From Blastomussa wellsi (Eukaryota > Cnidaria > Anthozoa > Scleractinia > Plerogyridae): DNA of 64,000 nucleotides. The notes beneath the pieces were generated by a model that ran no database searches, was not told where the DNA came from, and saw only the letters and a program-made list of their open reading frames with translations. The position numbers and the translations under genes were made by a program. The DNA is taken from positions 17,217,934-17,281,933 of the forward strand of contig OX393562.1 of assembly GCA_947652115.1 (NCBI GenBank). The letters are read 5' to 3'. This document shows positions 38,310 through 50,729 of this stretch, one piece after another (position 1 is the first letter of the stretch; each line of letters starts with the position of its first letter).

Positions 38310-40822
38310 CTCTCACTTTCAGGAACATTGATATTGCAGGCAAGGCTAGCTTTTTGGCATATAAGTATCTTAAATTTAAATCAGTCATAACTTTGCAGGC
38401 ATAAAACCTCTCTCGGAGTATTATGTTATGCCATTAATTTTCAAGTGTCATCAGCAAACTTGACCAGGCAACAAAAGACAATGGCAACAATTTTATTCCC
38501 GGACGGCAAAAAGGAGGGCCGGAGATTCTTAAAATGCGAAAACTTTGCAAATGCTATCGAGGTGGGTTAAAAAAATATTTACAACTTTAATTAAATCGGC
38601 GTTCTGTGGAACGTAATAGTTTAATTGCTTATGTATGAAGTGTCAGAGTTCGCCAGACTTTCACAATATATGGTCTCACTTTCTTCAGCAAAGCCTTTCA
38701 ACTGATGCTAAACAAAACAGTATTAATTTCACAGGTATGCTGATTCAGTCAGCAAGTTTTGAACCGCATATTGTAAATCGCTCCCTTTTGTAATTACACT
38801 AAAGGCTGTAACTAAACCAATAATCTAACCAAAGATTTTATCTTTTGACACTAATTCCCGTTCAATCTGTAGGGCCGAGCAGCTTGTGCGGGTTCGGTTG
38901 CGGGCAATGATTTCCTTCACCTATCGCTAGCTCATTTTCTCGAGGGAATGTCTTTCTGCTCTGAACACCTTCAGTGCCGACTAAATAAATAACCCCCCCC
39001 CCCCTCCCCCACGTAAGCATCTCCGTCCATTTCATATGGCCCATATGAATTTTCAACTTTCAATTTTCAACTTTCATCATTTTAAACTTTTTAAGCGAAA
39101 GTGAAATTCCAATGTGTGAAAAAGGCTACGAGTCGGCGTTGCAAGCGTTTCTGTAGAGCGCAGATAATTCGCTCACCGCCCACGTAAGGTCCGCGTCTCG
39201 CTTTTTGGCCGCGTGAAAATTAGGGCGAGGCGAGGAAGGAGGTTTGAAAGGAGAACGAAGTGAAGGAAACGCGTTCCCCCTTCCCCACTCCTCATTCTTT
39301 TTGCCCTCGCCCCACGCCCCAGCGGATCGTGCGCGCCTTATGGGAACGGTTGCTACGCAGTAAGTGTAAAATTTTAAAGTTTTCATTCAAGTTATGCATA
39401 AACAGGCAAAAGCTAGCGAAATAAACCAAGTTGACCAGAATTTCTAGATCACTTGTCGAGCGTGGTTCTATTAAAGCTCCGCGTGGCTGGCGAGGTCTAG
39501 CTGCACCATTGTACATGGTCAGTGAAATTTGCGCTGCAGTCAGTGGGCAGCACGTGAAAAAACATCACCGTTACTGTCGACAGTTTAGCTAGTAATCTGA
39601 GTAGAATTCGTCAGTAGAATTCGCGACTTCACAGTTTCAGTACCGATTTTGAGTGAGGTTCATACAACCATGCACTCCGCTCCTTGAACTTCAGATATTA
39701 TAATGTTACAATATATCTGCGAAACGACACCTCGTTGCATTGCACAAATCGTCTCATGAAGATAGCGGAAAGCTTTTATAATCCTCTAAAACTAAAGGTG
39801 GGAATTGTAAATCAGTGCTGATGGTGTGGGTAGTTATTTGTAGACTAAGAGAATCATTAAACTTACCGATTTCGTGGAACAACTGAGAGTTCACCTAAAA
39901 AATTCCTCTAAGATCTCTTTTACAAGTCCTAGCAAGTCGAGCCAACATACATAAATTCCGGGTGGCACCCCCTGTACGGGGGCGTGTCGTTTGATAGGGT
40001 ATGGTTTCCGACCGATCAGTCTGAGCATGGTATATAATCTCAAGCGAGTCTGTCCTAATCAGGGTCCGGAGCCAGCCTACAAAGGGTATGGCTCCAAGAC
40101 TTTCGTCGAGTTTTAAGCAATCCGAAATAGGGAAATGTTGGGAACTATTCATTTAGGTAGCCCGCGAATACAAGCCGGCCTGGAGCGAAGAAAGACGACG
40201 TACTGTATTCGCAGGCTGTTAACATCAGTCAACATTAGATCATTTTTGGGACTAGATATTTAACGCTATAGTAAAAACGTTTTCCTTTGTCCCAATCAGA
40301 GTCAGGGTTTCAAACGCCCAGCGGAACACCTATTTCCCAAACAAGGGTCTAGTACCCCCTCCCCCCTCCCGCATTAACGTAGTTTGCCGATGACCTCCGC
40401 AAAATTCAATTTGATTTGGCACCGAAACTGGGCAGTCTTTTCGATGTATTATCTTGTTGAAGTATTTCTGTCATAATTGAATCCCGAAAAGCTGTGGAAT
40501 TACATCAAAGCTAAAAGTGGTGACCAAATTGCTGTCATTGTTATCAACAAACTAATCTGATAATGATTTCTAATATCAACACTTCGTAATCAACTAATAC
40601 CAGTAATTTCATCGAATTAGCTTTGACTTGCTTTTCGTGCCTGATAACATAATTACTGTTAATGTTTTAAACCACCAACCCAAACGTGCCTGTGACACAG
40701 TATAGACACAAAGAGCCCGAGTCTTCACAAAGTTAACGAGTCCGAGGTCTTGATAATGTCTCTTCGAAAGATGTCAGTGAAATACCCGGTTATGCCCCGG
40801 CCAGATGAATATTATACACTTA
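38310..40822. other. 2.5-kb stretch without firm genes
   Basis: One possible first exon at 38481-38566 (ATG in context ACAATGG, 28 codons MATILFPDGKKEGRRF..., donor GTGGGT) and a GC-rich repeat at about 39185-39310. Neither is tied to a recognised gene. Confidence 0.3.
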
Positions 40823-40957
40823 TTGGATTCGTGCGAGCCCAATATGGAAAGACATTTCAGTCGAGACTTCAATATTGGGCGAGACCGAAGGTCGAGCTCA
40901 ATGTTGAAGTCGAGACTTAAATATCTTTCCATATTGGGCGAGGATGAATCTAATAAC
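40823..40957. repeat. Foldback with CCCAATATGGAAAGA arms
   Basis: ATTGGATTCGTGCGAGCCCA and CCATATTGGGCGAGGATGAA form inverted arms. CGAGACTT...AATATTGGGCGAGA makes an inner imperfect copy. Confidence 0.65.
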
Positions 40958-41730
40958 TATTTCATTACAACGAAGAAATAATTCTCCAAATAAAAAGAAA
41001 ACCATTTAATCGAATTGAAATTAAACAGCAACAGAAACAGAATCACAGATACATGCTGTTTGGTACCTTTGTTTAATCGTTGGTGACTGCTAAGCAAGTA
41101 CATATTTTTCTAATCGTCTTGAAATGCGTAGCGTAGATATGAATTGAAGAGAACTGATACGGTCTGTCGCAATTTCTCATGATCACGTCATCTACGAAAC
41201 AGTTGTGTTTTAAACGACTTTTTAATACCTTAAGCATCATTTCTTGAAAATAATCTTGGGCCAAAAGCCTTTGCAGACTATTTTTCAAATTTCCAGTGTT
41301 TCAAACATCCCGGACTTGGGGTTTATATTCCTTTCAAACAAACGAAAATTTTATTCGGCAAATGGCGCCATGTTTAGGACTGTCCAATATTTTGCTGTCC
41401 AATAGAATGTTGTCCAGTATAACGAAACATCGGATGAGCAAGTGACCACAATGCAGACATCTGCTTTGTGGATTATTTCTGAGATATAATAAAGAAACAT
41501 GTTAACCCTGAAACACCGTAAAGTTAAAAATACTTTTCTCGAAAGGAGCCATGGAATTGATAGATAGGAAGCGACTGTTATACAGCTTTGAAGGATTAAC
41601 AGCTTAGATTGGAAGCACGTCCAAAATAGGATCGCAAAACAGCATTTTGGGGCTGTTCCAGCGGCACACACAACCCATGAACAGTTTTTGGACTGGCGTT
41701 TTTATGGCTACTACTGAAATTTTCTATTTT

Positions 41731-41806
41731 ACAATTAGACTACGAGCCCGAGTTTTCTATGAGCGAATAGTCACTCGTAGAAAACGAAGGCGAGTAGTCT
41801 AATTGT
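41731..41806. repeat. Short hairpin repeat
   Basis: ACAATTAGACTACGAGCCCG...GAGTAGTCTAATTGT form inverted ends around TGAGCGAATAGTCACTCG. Confidence 0.65.
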
Positions 41807-42302
41807 TTTAGTAGAAACTCTAAAGGATTGCAGTCCAAAACCTATAACATTGTGTACTTTTGAGCCAAAAATCAAGAAAAACTACCGCTAAAAGGGCTAC
41901 GCGGGCTCGGTTGTTTTCTATCGGCGAATAGAAAACAGTGGGAGAACCAATCAGATTCGCGGATTTCCAATAGAACACAACTGATTTTCTACTAATGGTA
42001 TTTAGCCGTTGAAATTATACCATTTTTGACGGTTGACGGTTAATCCCTTGATTGAGACAGCCCGATTAGCCGGTGTGTAGTAGTTTGCCTAAGAACGTGA
42101 AGTGGGCGATCTGTCTCGAGTGACCCACGCTAGTGGCACCACTAAAGGCGTGTGCGCTGAATAAGCAGAAATTGAATGTCTACAATACCTCACCGACGTT
42201 GATGTTGCGATTGGGTCTTCTTATCCATTAGTATGGGTAATCAAATAGTGATGAGTGAACTTATTTCCTAATTTCACTACGATTTGATTACCTTTTAATA
42301 TC

Positions 42303-42392
42303 ATAGGTGACAAATTACGCTCACAATCGTGGGATTTTGACTTGTTTATTGTATCGAGAAATTTCAAAATTAAAGAGCAATTTGTCACCTAT
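42303..42392. repeat. 90-bp foldback with ATAGGTGACAAATT ends
   Basis: ATAGGTGACAAATTACGCTC and GAGCAATTTGTCACCTAT are inverted and near perfect. Confidence 0.7.
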
Positions 42393-42595
42393 GGTATTGC
42401 CATGGGAATAACGCCTTGTGAATTTAAAATAAAATAATTATAATTGCGCGTTTGACGTTAACGAATTGATGGCACCAGAAAACAAGATAGTGTAATGCCC
42501 TTTCATCTTGTTGGTGTCCGCGGTTGGGCCGTATGTGTACGGGATTTTATCTATCGCACTTTCCAAAAAACTCTTTACTGGAAGCCACAGGGTCA

Positions 42596-42748
42596 AATAA
42601 CTCGTGGTTGTCTAAAGCAGACTTAGAGGAGGACAGTGCAAAAAGAACCGAAAGAGAACCATCTTTTGAAAGTGCCTTACAAAGGCTCAGGGCGATTCCA
42701 CAGGGCAATTCGAGGATTGACCAACTCAGTCAAGAACTTTGCAAATGA
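42596..42748 (+). CDS. Possible terminal exon, unknown protein
   Basis: An open stretch reading ADLEEDSAKRTEREP then SFESALQRLRAIPQGN and SRIDQLSQELCK before TGA. Its charged, helical composition and ordinary codon use look like a real C-terminus. An AG acceptor lies at about 42619. No upstream exon is identified with confidence and the family is unknown. Confidence 0.25.
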   Translation, partial: NNSWLSKADLEEDSAKRTEREPSFESALQRLRAIPQGNSRIDQLSQELCK

Positions 42749-44910
42749 GGAAGAAATCATTAAACAAAACACTGATCTATAAATCTTTTAAAAGTAAAAC
42801 GATGCCTATGGCGTGCACTAGATAACATTGAGTAGATTTTCACTCTGATGATGGACATTGCAAATGAGACGGAACGAGACGGAAGGAAGCTGGGCGTGAT
42901 GATTTTAACGAATAACGAAAAACCAACAAGAGGCCCCAAGGTGACAAATATGTCGTTTATAGTTCCACTCCCTGGTTCATATTATTTTAGATCATGATGT
43001 TTTTAACATTTTTAATATTCCATCAACTTTATTTTAGCTATTTACTTTTTACTTGTATTATAATACTTAATTGTGATATTGCTGTGCGGGGAAGAAAGGT
43101 GTGGTTGATTTTTCAATGCTCCTCCACCAGCTGTAAGTTACAACTACAGATGTTTCAAGAAAACGTTCGCAAGTTACATAAGTTTATACTCTTTATATCA
43201 CCAGCTGAATTCATTTCTGATTTATCTTACATTAAATGTGACACGATAGGAAGAAAAATATTGCGCCTCGCATTGCATATTGAAGTAGCGCGCACATGTA
43301 TCATGTATCATCGATGTAGGTTCTTTTTATGATATCATCGGCCTCAGAGAATTTCAGTTTATTTAATTTGCTGGTTTAGTCTGCCGGCTTTAGGGCTGCT
43401 CATAAAGCGGTAGGGTAGCAGCTCTCGTATGCTTGTAATTCTACTGGCAGCAGTTTCTATTGTGTTAGGGGCTAGGGGCATTGTTCCTGTTGTTTGTTCT
43501 GTTGTCTCAATGCGTCGCAAGCCATTCATGTGAGACCTTACGAGGGCTGCTACCTCGCATAAAGAAGGATCAGATCGGACAAGTTGTTGACGATGGAAAA
43601 TGGTACGTATCGGCCAAAACCTTACAATAAAGACACTGTACCAAAAGCGAAAAAGATATACGTTTCGGTGCAAGTTAGTTATCTAACAGACATGGAGACA
43701 AAGTACAACATAAATTCAAGGAACACGAAACTTAGATGCTTTAAAATTTGGGACAAAGTACATTAGTATGACTTTCTTTGTAGTCAAAGCTTACATGTTT
43801 ACTCACCGATTCCTTCATCGAAGCGTTAGAAACTGCACTACTGGTTTCATTACGGTTTAATTTTTCCTGGCAACTTGAAATTTCCTGTTTGGTGTTGGCG
43901 CTAGATGCTTGGACCTGATTTATATATTTTTGTTTCTTGCACTTCTGTCATTCAAATGGCACTTCAAGTTCAAATGAATACATTAAACTCATTGCGACGC
44001 GTCTTAATAAGTGTGTGCTTGACATATATCACGTAAAATCTGATTGCTTTTGTCAACAATATATTTGACCGTCAGACGCCTTTTTCCTGCGCAAAGAATT
44101 TGTCGGCGAATGTATTTTAATTAAACGCAGCCCAACATGGGAATCTAAAATTAGTGATGTAAAACATTTTTTCTTCCATTCAATATTTACAAGAAGAAGT
44201 TTGCCACAACTTTGTCCAAAATAACTTGTGAAGAGTTTTCTCATCGCGTAGAATGGCCGGACATCATTACTTATTCATGAGCACTGAAGCGGGAAAATTT
44301 GAATGCGAATGCACTTTGAATAGCCGAGAATAAGAGAGAAACGGCCCTAATTTGCCTGCAGGGCATTAATAAAACTCGCTCTTTTGACTTTCCCAAGTCG
44401 TATATAATGTTTTAAACAACGGGCTTTTCAAGAGGAAAGCTATATCTACAATTGTAGCCAAAAATTGTGAAGTTTTATGAAGTTTTCGCACTAGCTTCCT
44501 GCGTTTGAAAGTTGGGAAAAAACGGCCTTTTCAGTGGGGACATGTTCCTGGCACGAAGTTAAGAGCAATTTTTTGAGCGAGTGAGACTGGCTTCAAAAAA
44601 GTAAACAACGGCAAATAAAAGTTTGATGTTTTTCTGAACTGCTCCCGTCTTTACTTTTTAAATCGGCTTGAAATAACTACTAGCTAGCTGACATTTAAAA
44701 TTGCTAGTTGGAGTTGCGTTCAAATATGGCGCGTCTTTGCTTAGTGATCCATTGTTCGAAGGACATGGCTGCATAACAATGGCTGTCAAGAAATTACCGT
44801 ATCTTTTCAGAAAAATCACTCAGTCGTTAAATGCGAATCATAGATCAGTAGCCCGCCAACTTTGAAACTCACAATCAGGTGCTTGACGAAGGTTAACGCG
44901 CGAATTTAAG
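42749..44910. other. 2.2-kb stretch without firm genes
   Basis: A frame at 43593-43766 (MENGTYRPKPY...KKIYVSVQVSYLTDMETK) has a receptor-ectodomain-like flavour but is isolated and unsupported. Otherwise this is AT-rich intergenic DNA and the 5' flank of the gene at 44911. Confidence 0.3.
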
Positions 44911-47900
44911 ATGAGCGAGGAAAACAGAAGTGCACTGGATCGGGAGCTCTTTTCAGAGCTCATTGAATCCCCGATCCATCCACTTCTGATCAATATGGTT
45001 CGTCCTTATGTTGACTCCTGTGACCAGAAATTTCGTCTTCAAATAAACGGAGAGGCACTTTGGCATTGGCGAGAAGTCCGCGGAAGGCCCAGCATTGCTT
45101 TTGAAGTTCTACAAGCAAGTATCTCGCATCTTGGATACAAGCTGGAGGAATCCGCGCGCGATCGTGTTGGTCGCGCTATTGCGACGAACATTCGAAATTT
45201 CTGGCGAAAGATCGATGGAATCTCCAACAGTAAAAATAGGAGAAGAGTTCGAGCCAGTAAGTGGGTAACCATGAATTTCATGCCAAATGAGATCATGCTG
45301 TCTCCAAGCGACGTGGTATCGCAGCTCGAGGAGGAAAGTGGACATCTTCGCGAGACTGTGGAAGAAAAAGCAGCGGAACTGTACTGGTCCATGAAGAAAT
45401 CGCTGGCACATAGAGGAAAGGATTTTGTGGATGTTGGTAAAAAACAGCAACAAAGACACTTGGAACAAATTCAGTAGGTGAACTTTATTTTACAAATGGT
45501 CAAAATCAACAATTTGGTTTCTTAGGATACGTATTAAATGTTACTAGCACTGGGAGTTCCTTTTCTATACATTCTCGTTTACAGTACATTACGTTGCATT
45601 GCTTACATCTCCTTTTTAAGACTCATTATTATCTTATTTTACTGTACAGAAAAAAAGCCACAGATGTCCTATGGTTCGCGGAAACGTACGGGTTGATGCC
45701 GGAGTCATTACAGCTGAGGGATAAGGACGGCTCACTTCATGAAGTGAATGTCAGTACAACTGCCACAAACAGCGCTGAAATTCAAGAAAGCTCAAGTTTA
45801 GAGAGTACTGGCCATGGCAAACATAGCCATAAAGGTGAAGTGGCCTGCACATTCACACATAATCTTATATACATTTAAATAATACAAAACTATAGGCAAT
45901 ACCATACCTTTAAAATCATTTTGACCACATTTATATATACACAATCATTATTATTACAATAGTATATACCTTTTGGTCTTATGTTTACTTTAATTTCATT
46001 TAACCAACAGAAAAGAAAAAAGAGGCCTATGACAAATTGCCTGTAACAGAAAAGGAAAAAATCAGAGCTATCCTATTCATCATGGGTAGATTTTCCATTT
46101 CATGGGAAGCATACCATGAGCTAACACAACAAGATGCAGACTTACCAAGATCCTATCTAGTGGAGGGATGCCAAGCTGAAGTGGATTCACATTGGAACAT
46201 CACAAAAACACCAGGAGAGCATCCAGGGGCTGAGTTGCCACTTAGGGAGTTGCTCAAAAAGGAAATACAGGAGCATGTGAGTACAAGAAAAATAAAATGT
46301 ATCAAATATGTTTCAGTAATTATTAGCATCCAACTTTCAAGTGTAAGGGTATTGAGCTGATTTTTACCTTCAATTTTATCTTATTACAGTTAAAGAAGTT
46401 GGACCAGTCAGACCATCAAACTCCAACAGTTAAAGTTAAAATATCAGGTGATGGTGCACGTATGTCCCATTCAAGTTCCTTGTTTGTCTGTTCCTTTTCT
46501 CTCCTGGACCAAGGCCAACAAGTGCTCTCAAGTGCAGGTATGATTACTCTTTTCTCTTTCTCTGACAGTTCAGATAGAAGTGAACTAAATAATTGATTTC
46601 AGAAAATAAATGGAACAACATAGACATATTGACAACTATATAGACTATAAAATCATTCTTCCATTTTTCACTTTTTTCCATTGCAATTCTAGGTAACCAC
46701 ACCATTGCAGTGGTTAAAACGAGTGAAGACCATGACAGTCTTAGCATTGGCCTTGCCAATGTTAGGGAGGCAGTAAATGAGCTGATTTCAGCTGGCTTTA
46801 TGGAAATAAATGGCAAACGAGTGAATTTAAAGTTCTACTTGGGAGGTGACTATAAAGTAAGTGTAATTTATATTGCTTTAACATTATTGGTATTCCCAGA
46901 TTTCATCTGAAACCTATTTCTCATGTCTGTATAGAGCCTACACAAGAAAAGCAGGTGTTCTTGATTTCTGATTTCACTTAGATGTCAAAGGTTACAGATT
47001 CTGTGGTGTTCTCGTAGTTTTGGTGTCTGGTGTCCAGGTTCTTTTGTGTTGAACGTTTTAACATGATAAAGGAAATGTTGAAGGTTTACAGAAATACTAA
47101 TACCCAACTTTCATATTTTATACAGTTTCTGCTTGTGGCAATGGGAATGAAAGGTGCCATTTCCAATAATTCCTGCATATGGTGCTTAATTCACAAAAAA
47201 GACAGGTATATGTAAAGTATTTATGAAGTGCTTTGTCAACTCCTATTATTAATGACCAGTATCAGGGCTGTGCTGTAGCATTCTTAGGTTTTGAACAAAA
47301 TTTACATGCTGAACACCCTGGATTTCAAAGGTTCACAGCCTTAAGTATTATATTATTATTGACAGATTGCATGGTTTGGTCTAAACAAAAATTATTGTTA
47401 TTAATAGCAACAATGTTTCTTTCTGAGTTTGCTAATTTCCTGTTTCTGATGTTAAAGGTGCAACATGCATATTCCTTATTCATTCTATGAGACTAATGAA
47501 ATGAAAAGGAAAATGGGACCTAACTGGTACAAACAGCCTGGGTGTCATAGCCAGCCCTTGTTTGACATTCCACTGGACCGTATTGTAATTGATGAGCTGC
47601 ATCTCATGTTGCGGGTAATGGATAGACTGGAGCAGGGATTAATTCTTGAAGTTGTGGATTGGGACGAGGTAAGTTTTTTAGTCCTTAATATAACACTGAA
47701 TTACAAAGCAATGAAAAGAAAGTATACACAGGGGTGGTATTTCTGACATTAAGGACATGAAACTTGCAAGAGAGTTGCACATCTAACACAATGCTTCTTA
47801 CCAAACTAGGCTGATAACAAAGATAAACCTCCATCACAAAGAAAGACAATCCACTTGGATGCACTCCTGCAGGCCGTACGGTCCCTTGGGATAACGCTTA

Positions 47901-49140
47901 ACATATGGAAAGGAAAAGAAACAAAGAAACTTGAATGGACCTCTTTACTGGGTGCTGAAAAGCGTTCACTTTTACGAAAACTTCCTGGTCATTTTGGCAA
48001 GTTTCTTCCAGTAGAAAGAGTTCAAACTGTCAAACAGCTGTGGACAGTAAGTGTTGATAAAGTTAAGATGCATACATACTCTTTTTACTTGTCAGGGCTC
48101 GAGACTTCAGGAGTAATTCTCGTTTTATTGCTACAGCTTTGTTTCATGATTATAGTCAAATACTAGTAACTCCAGGAAAAAATAGTAAAATGCAAAACAT
48201 GTATGTAAAACTTGATGAACTAATTATTTTTTCTTTAATAGGACTTCCAGGAAATTCTAGACCTTATAAACAAAGACACCTTCACTGATGATGAAGTGAA
48301 TGAATTACAAGACAAGGTCAGTAATGCCAAAAAATATGGTTACTGAAAAAAATAAACTGCTTTATCTTATCTACTCATTAACAATGAGCTTTAATCTAAT
48401 TTTCCAACAGGCTCAGAGATGGGGAAACTCTCTGGCACAAATGGCTGGAAGTGGACCAGGATACCTGGCAGAAAACATAATAACACCATATATTCACATT
48501 ATGGTCTATCATGTGCCAACCATGATACGCAACAATGGGTCATTGAAGTATTTCAGTGGTCAAGGTAATTTTTTCAGATGCAAAATACTTAAACAGACAC
48601 TTTGTTACTTGAAAAAGCAAACCAAAGCTTTTGTCAAAGATTAATAATGGTTTTCAAACCAGTTATTGCTAACTATATTAATTAAAGCATGTGCATTTCT
48701 TACCAGGAGTAGAAAAGAAAAACGATGACTTCAGACGATATTTCCATAGAAAGATCAACCGGTGGGATGCCTGCGCCAGCCTACTTCTTGTGGAGAAGCG
48801 CCAGGAAACCTTGCTGGAACACCTGAGGCAGCCAAGAAAGTACACGAAGAGAGATGAAGCCTTCTGGGTTGATGGTAAAAAAGAGGTGGCAAAGAAATAC
48901 CCTCGAATTTCAGTACCAGTAATATCTGAAGACCCAGTCTCTGATACCCAACCAATTTCCTCTCCTCCTTCAAAAAGAGTACTGGACCAATCAGAGAAAG
49001 AACTGAAAAAGCTGAAAGTCACTGAACTTGTTTGTCTTCTCACAGAGATAGTAGGCTGTCAATTAAATCTCCCAAAAAAGCCACGGAAGCCTGATGTACT
49101 TTCAAAAATTCTTGATGTAGCCATTCCACGAGGCGATTGA
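44911..49140 (+). CDS. RAG1-core-like (Transib/RAG superfamily) DDE protein, 11 exons, 838 residues
   Basis: Exons: 44911-45473, 45650-45834, 46011-46276, 46390-46537, 46693-46856, 47126-47205, 47458-47668, 47810-48046, 48242-48316, 48411-48564, 48707-49140. All have GT-AG ends; the total is 2517 bp and one frame. The N-terminal ~338 residues are not recognised and show no RING. From exon 4 the protein lines up with the RAG1 core: D359 (ISGDG), EDHDSL (399-404), D440 (GGDYK), zinc cysteines C459 and C462, DELH (514-517), zinc histidines H672 and H677, and E697 followed by N and FRR. Spacings D-to-C 19, C-to-C 3, H-to-H 5 and H-to-E 20 equal RAG1 D708/C727/C730/H937/H942/E962. All three catalytic acids are present. 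No RAG2-like gene, terminal repeats or signal heptamer pair is visible. It could be a domesticated host gene or an old transposon gene. Confidence 0.85.
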
Positions 49141-50078
49141 AGAACTGCTCAGTGTTGTCTAGATTCTATCATTCAGTTGAAAATTCAAAAGCAAAGTTAA
49201 TAGGTAATGTTTAATGAATGTTTTGTGAAATTTACAGGGCAACAAAAGTGTGATCGTTTGATTAAGTTCAATTATTATCCAGAAAAACATATAGAATAAT
49301 ACTGTTGTACATATAGACTATTTTACTACCCAGTTTGTTGGGCAGTTAACTTCTTGTAATAAATCATATTTAAAAGAAAACATTGTTTGATTCATTAGTC
49401 ATCAATAATGTTTAATTTCAGTATATATATACTTCAGTCCACAACAAATTTGTGTTAGAAGAAGAAATTGCTGTTTGTTTGACTACAGAACACAGTAAAT
49501 CTGTTTTGAAACAAGAAATTGTTTGTTTCCCTACATAGTATGCAGCAAATCTGTTCACGAAGCACGACTTGTAAATACAACAAATCAATTGAATTTAAAA
49601 GGCAGAATGTTTCGTCTTTTACCGACGAAATTTGTAGGACAGGTCGATTAGGTTAGGTTACTTGGTAAAATACGACATTGGTTACTTACCTAATTGTTTC
49701 TTTTTTCAATTCTTTTCACGTTTGGTTACTTTTACACTGTCGAAAGTTTCCACGAAGAGAAATGAAACCGGTTGCTGGCATCCACGCCATTTTGTCGCCT
49801 AACGCGCATGGCTATGGCAGCAAGAACGCTAGCCAGACATATCGACTAATACGAGAATCGCCTTGGGGAGGAGGGGAGGGTTAGTTTCTCGTGTACTGTG
49901 TTTAGTGGTTTCTTGTTTCTCCACACTGGATATCGTCCCTTTAGGCATAAAAACGGTTGAGGGAGTCAGGGGTGGAGAGTGAAACGCAAGTTTGGTTTGA
50001 TAAGCGTGGTATATATTGGTAATGACTTTTTTATGTTTGGTGGCTTCTAAAGAAGCCGTTGTTTTTCTTCCATTTTCT
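49141..50078. other. Spacer between convergent genes
   Basis: Holds the 3' regions of the RAG1-like gene (plus; AATAAA near 49361) and the chromodomain gene (minus). No other coding signal. Confidence 0.45.
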
Positions 50079-50729
50079 TCATTGAGAAACTGCATGATAG
50101 CTCTTTCTGAATACAATGCGCAGACGCTCGATCGGTCGGGAAACCTTCTGTCCATGTTGATAGAACGCAGGAGACTTTGCGAGCAACAGACGGAAAGTCA
50201 CCTGAATTACACGGCATCGGCTTCCATTGGCGTTGATCGTGCGCTCTGTGTAGGCTGCAAGTCCAGCTCTCTGAAGGTCCTGATCATGGATGTTAATCGG
50301 CTTAGCTCTGAAATCGGCTGGCAGGCTGGGAAACAGGAAACGCACCACGTCGTGTCTTATTTCTATTGATTCTTCGTGTTGGAGAGGAACTTTCATTCCT
50401 CTTTCAAATACGAGCCCAATTCTTTCTCGTGCCTCTTCTACGCGAACTGGATCAGGATCAGGGTTCTCGAAGGCTGCTACTAAGTCTGCCGGCAGATGAT
50501 CTTTCGGCTCCCAGGTGTTTTGGCTGGCACAGTATCCATACCATTTAACCATGTAGCAAGGTCTGCCGTTAAGAATCTTTTTGGCCATGATGCGCTCAGC
50601 TTCGAAGGTGCCAAGAACTTCAGGTTTTCTTTCACATTTACGGCCACGGGGAATCGAAGGCGTCTCAATGGACTTGTAAAATCCTTGAGGCGGGCGAGAA
50701 CGTTTCTCCATGGTCTTTTCGTTTGCCAC
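50079..50729 (-). CDS. Chromodomain protein (CBX/HP1-like chromodomain), single exon
   Basis: A 216-residue frame. After a basic N-terminus comes a chromodomain at about 41-88: TFEAERIMAKKIL, CYMVKWYGY and NTWEPKDHL. The methyl-lysine cage positions are occupied by aromatic residues (Phe, Trp and Tyr in FEAER and KWYGY). Such domains bind methylated histone tails in the nucleus. The C-terminal 125 residues are charged and show neither a chromoshadow domain nor a Polycomb box that I recognise, so it is not a standard HP1 or CBX protein. The single-exon structure would also fit a retrocopy or a domain captured from a chromovirus-type integrase, but no integrase motif is present. Confidence 0.8.
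   Translation of the reverse strand: MANEKTMEKRSRPPQGFYKSIETPSIPRGRKCERKPEVLGTFEAERIMAKKILNGRPCYMVKWYGYCASQNTWEPKDHLPADLVAAFENPDPDPVRVEEARERIGLVFERGMKVPLQHEESIEIRHDVVRFLFPSLPADFRAKPINIHDQDLQRAGLAAYTERTINANGSRCRVIQVTFRLLLAKSPAFYQHGQKVSRPIERLRIVFRKSYHAVSQ

Noticed and set aside
43584..43766. Receptor-like fragment (KKIYVSVQVSYLTDMETKYN)
   Set aside because: Resemblance to ligand-gated channel ectodomains is only impressionistic and there are no neighbouring exons.
44400..49900. RAG/Transib-type terminal repeats or heptamer signals around the RAG1-like gene
   Set aside because: No pair of inverted CACAGTG- or CACWATG-like ends with a GC-rich 5-bp duplication could be found by eye; isolated heptamer-like words are expected by chance.
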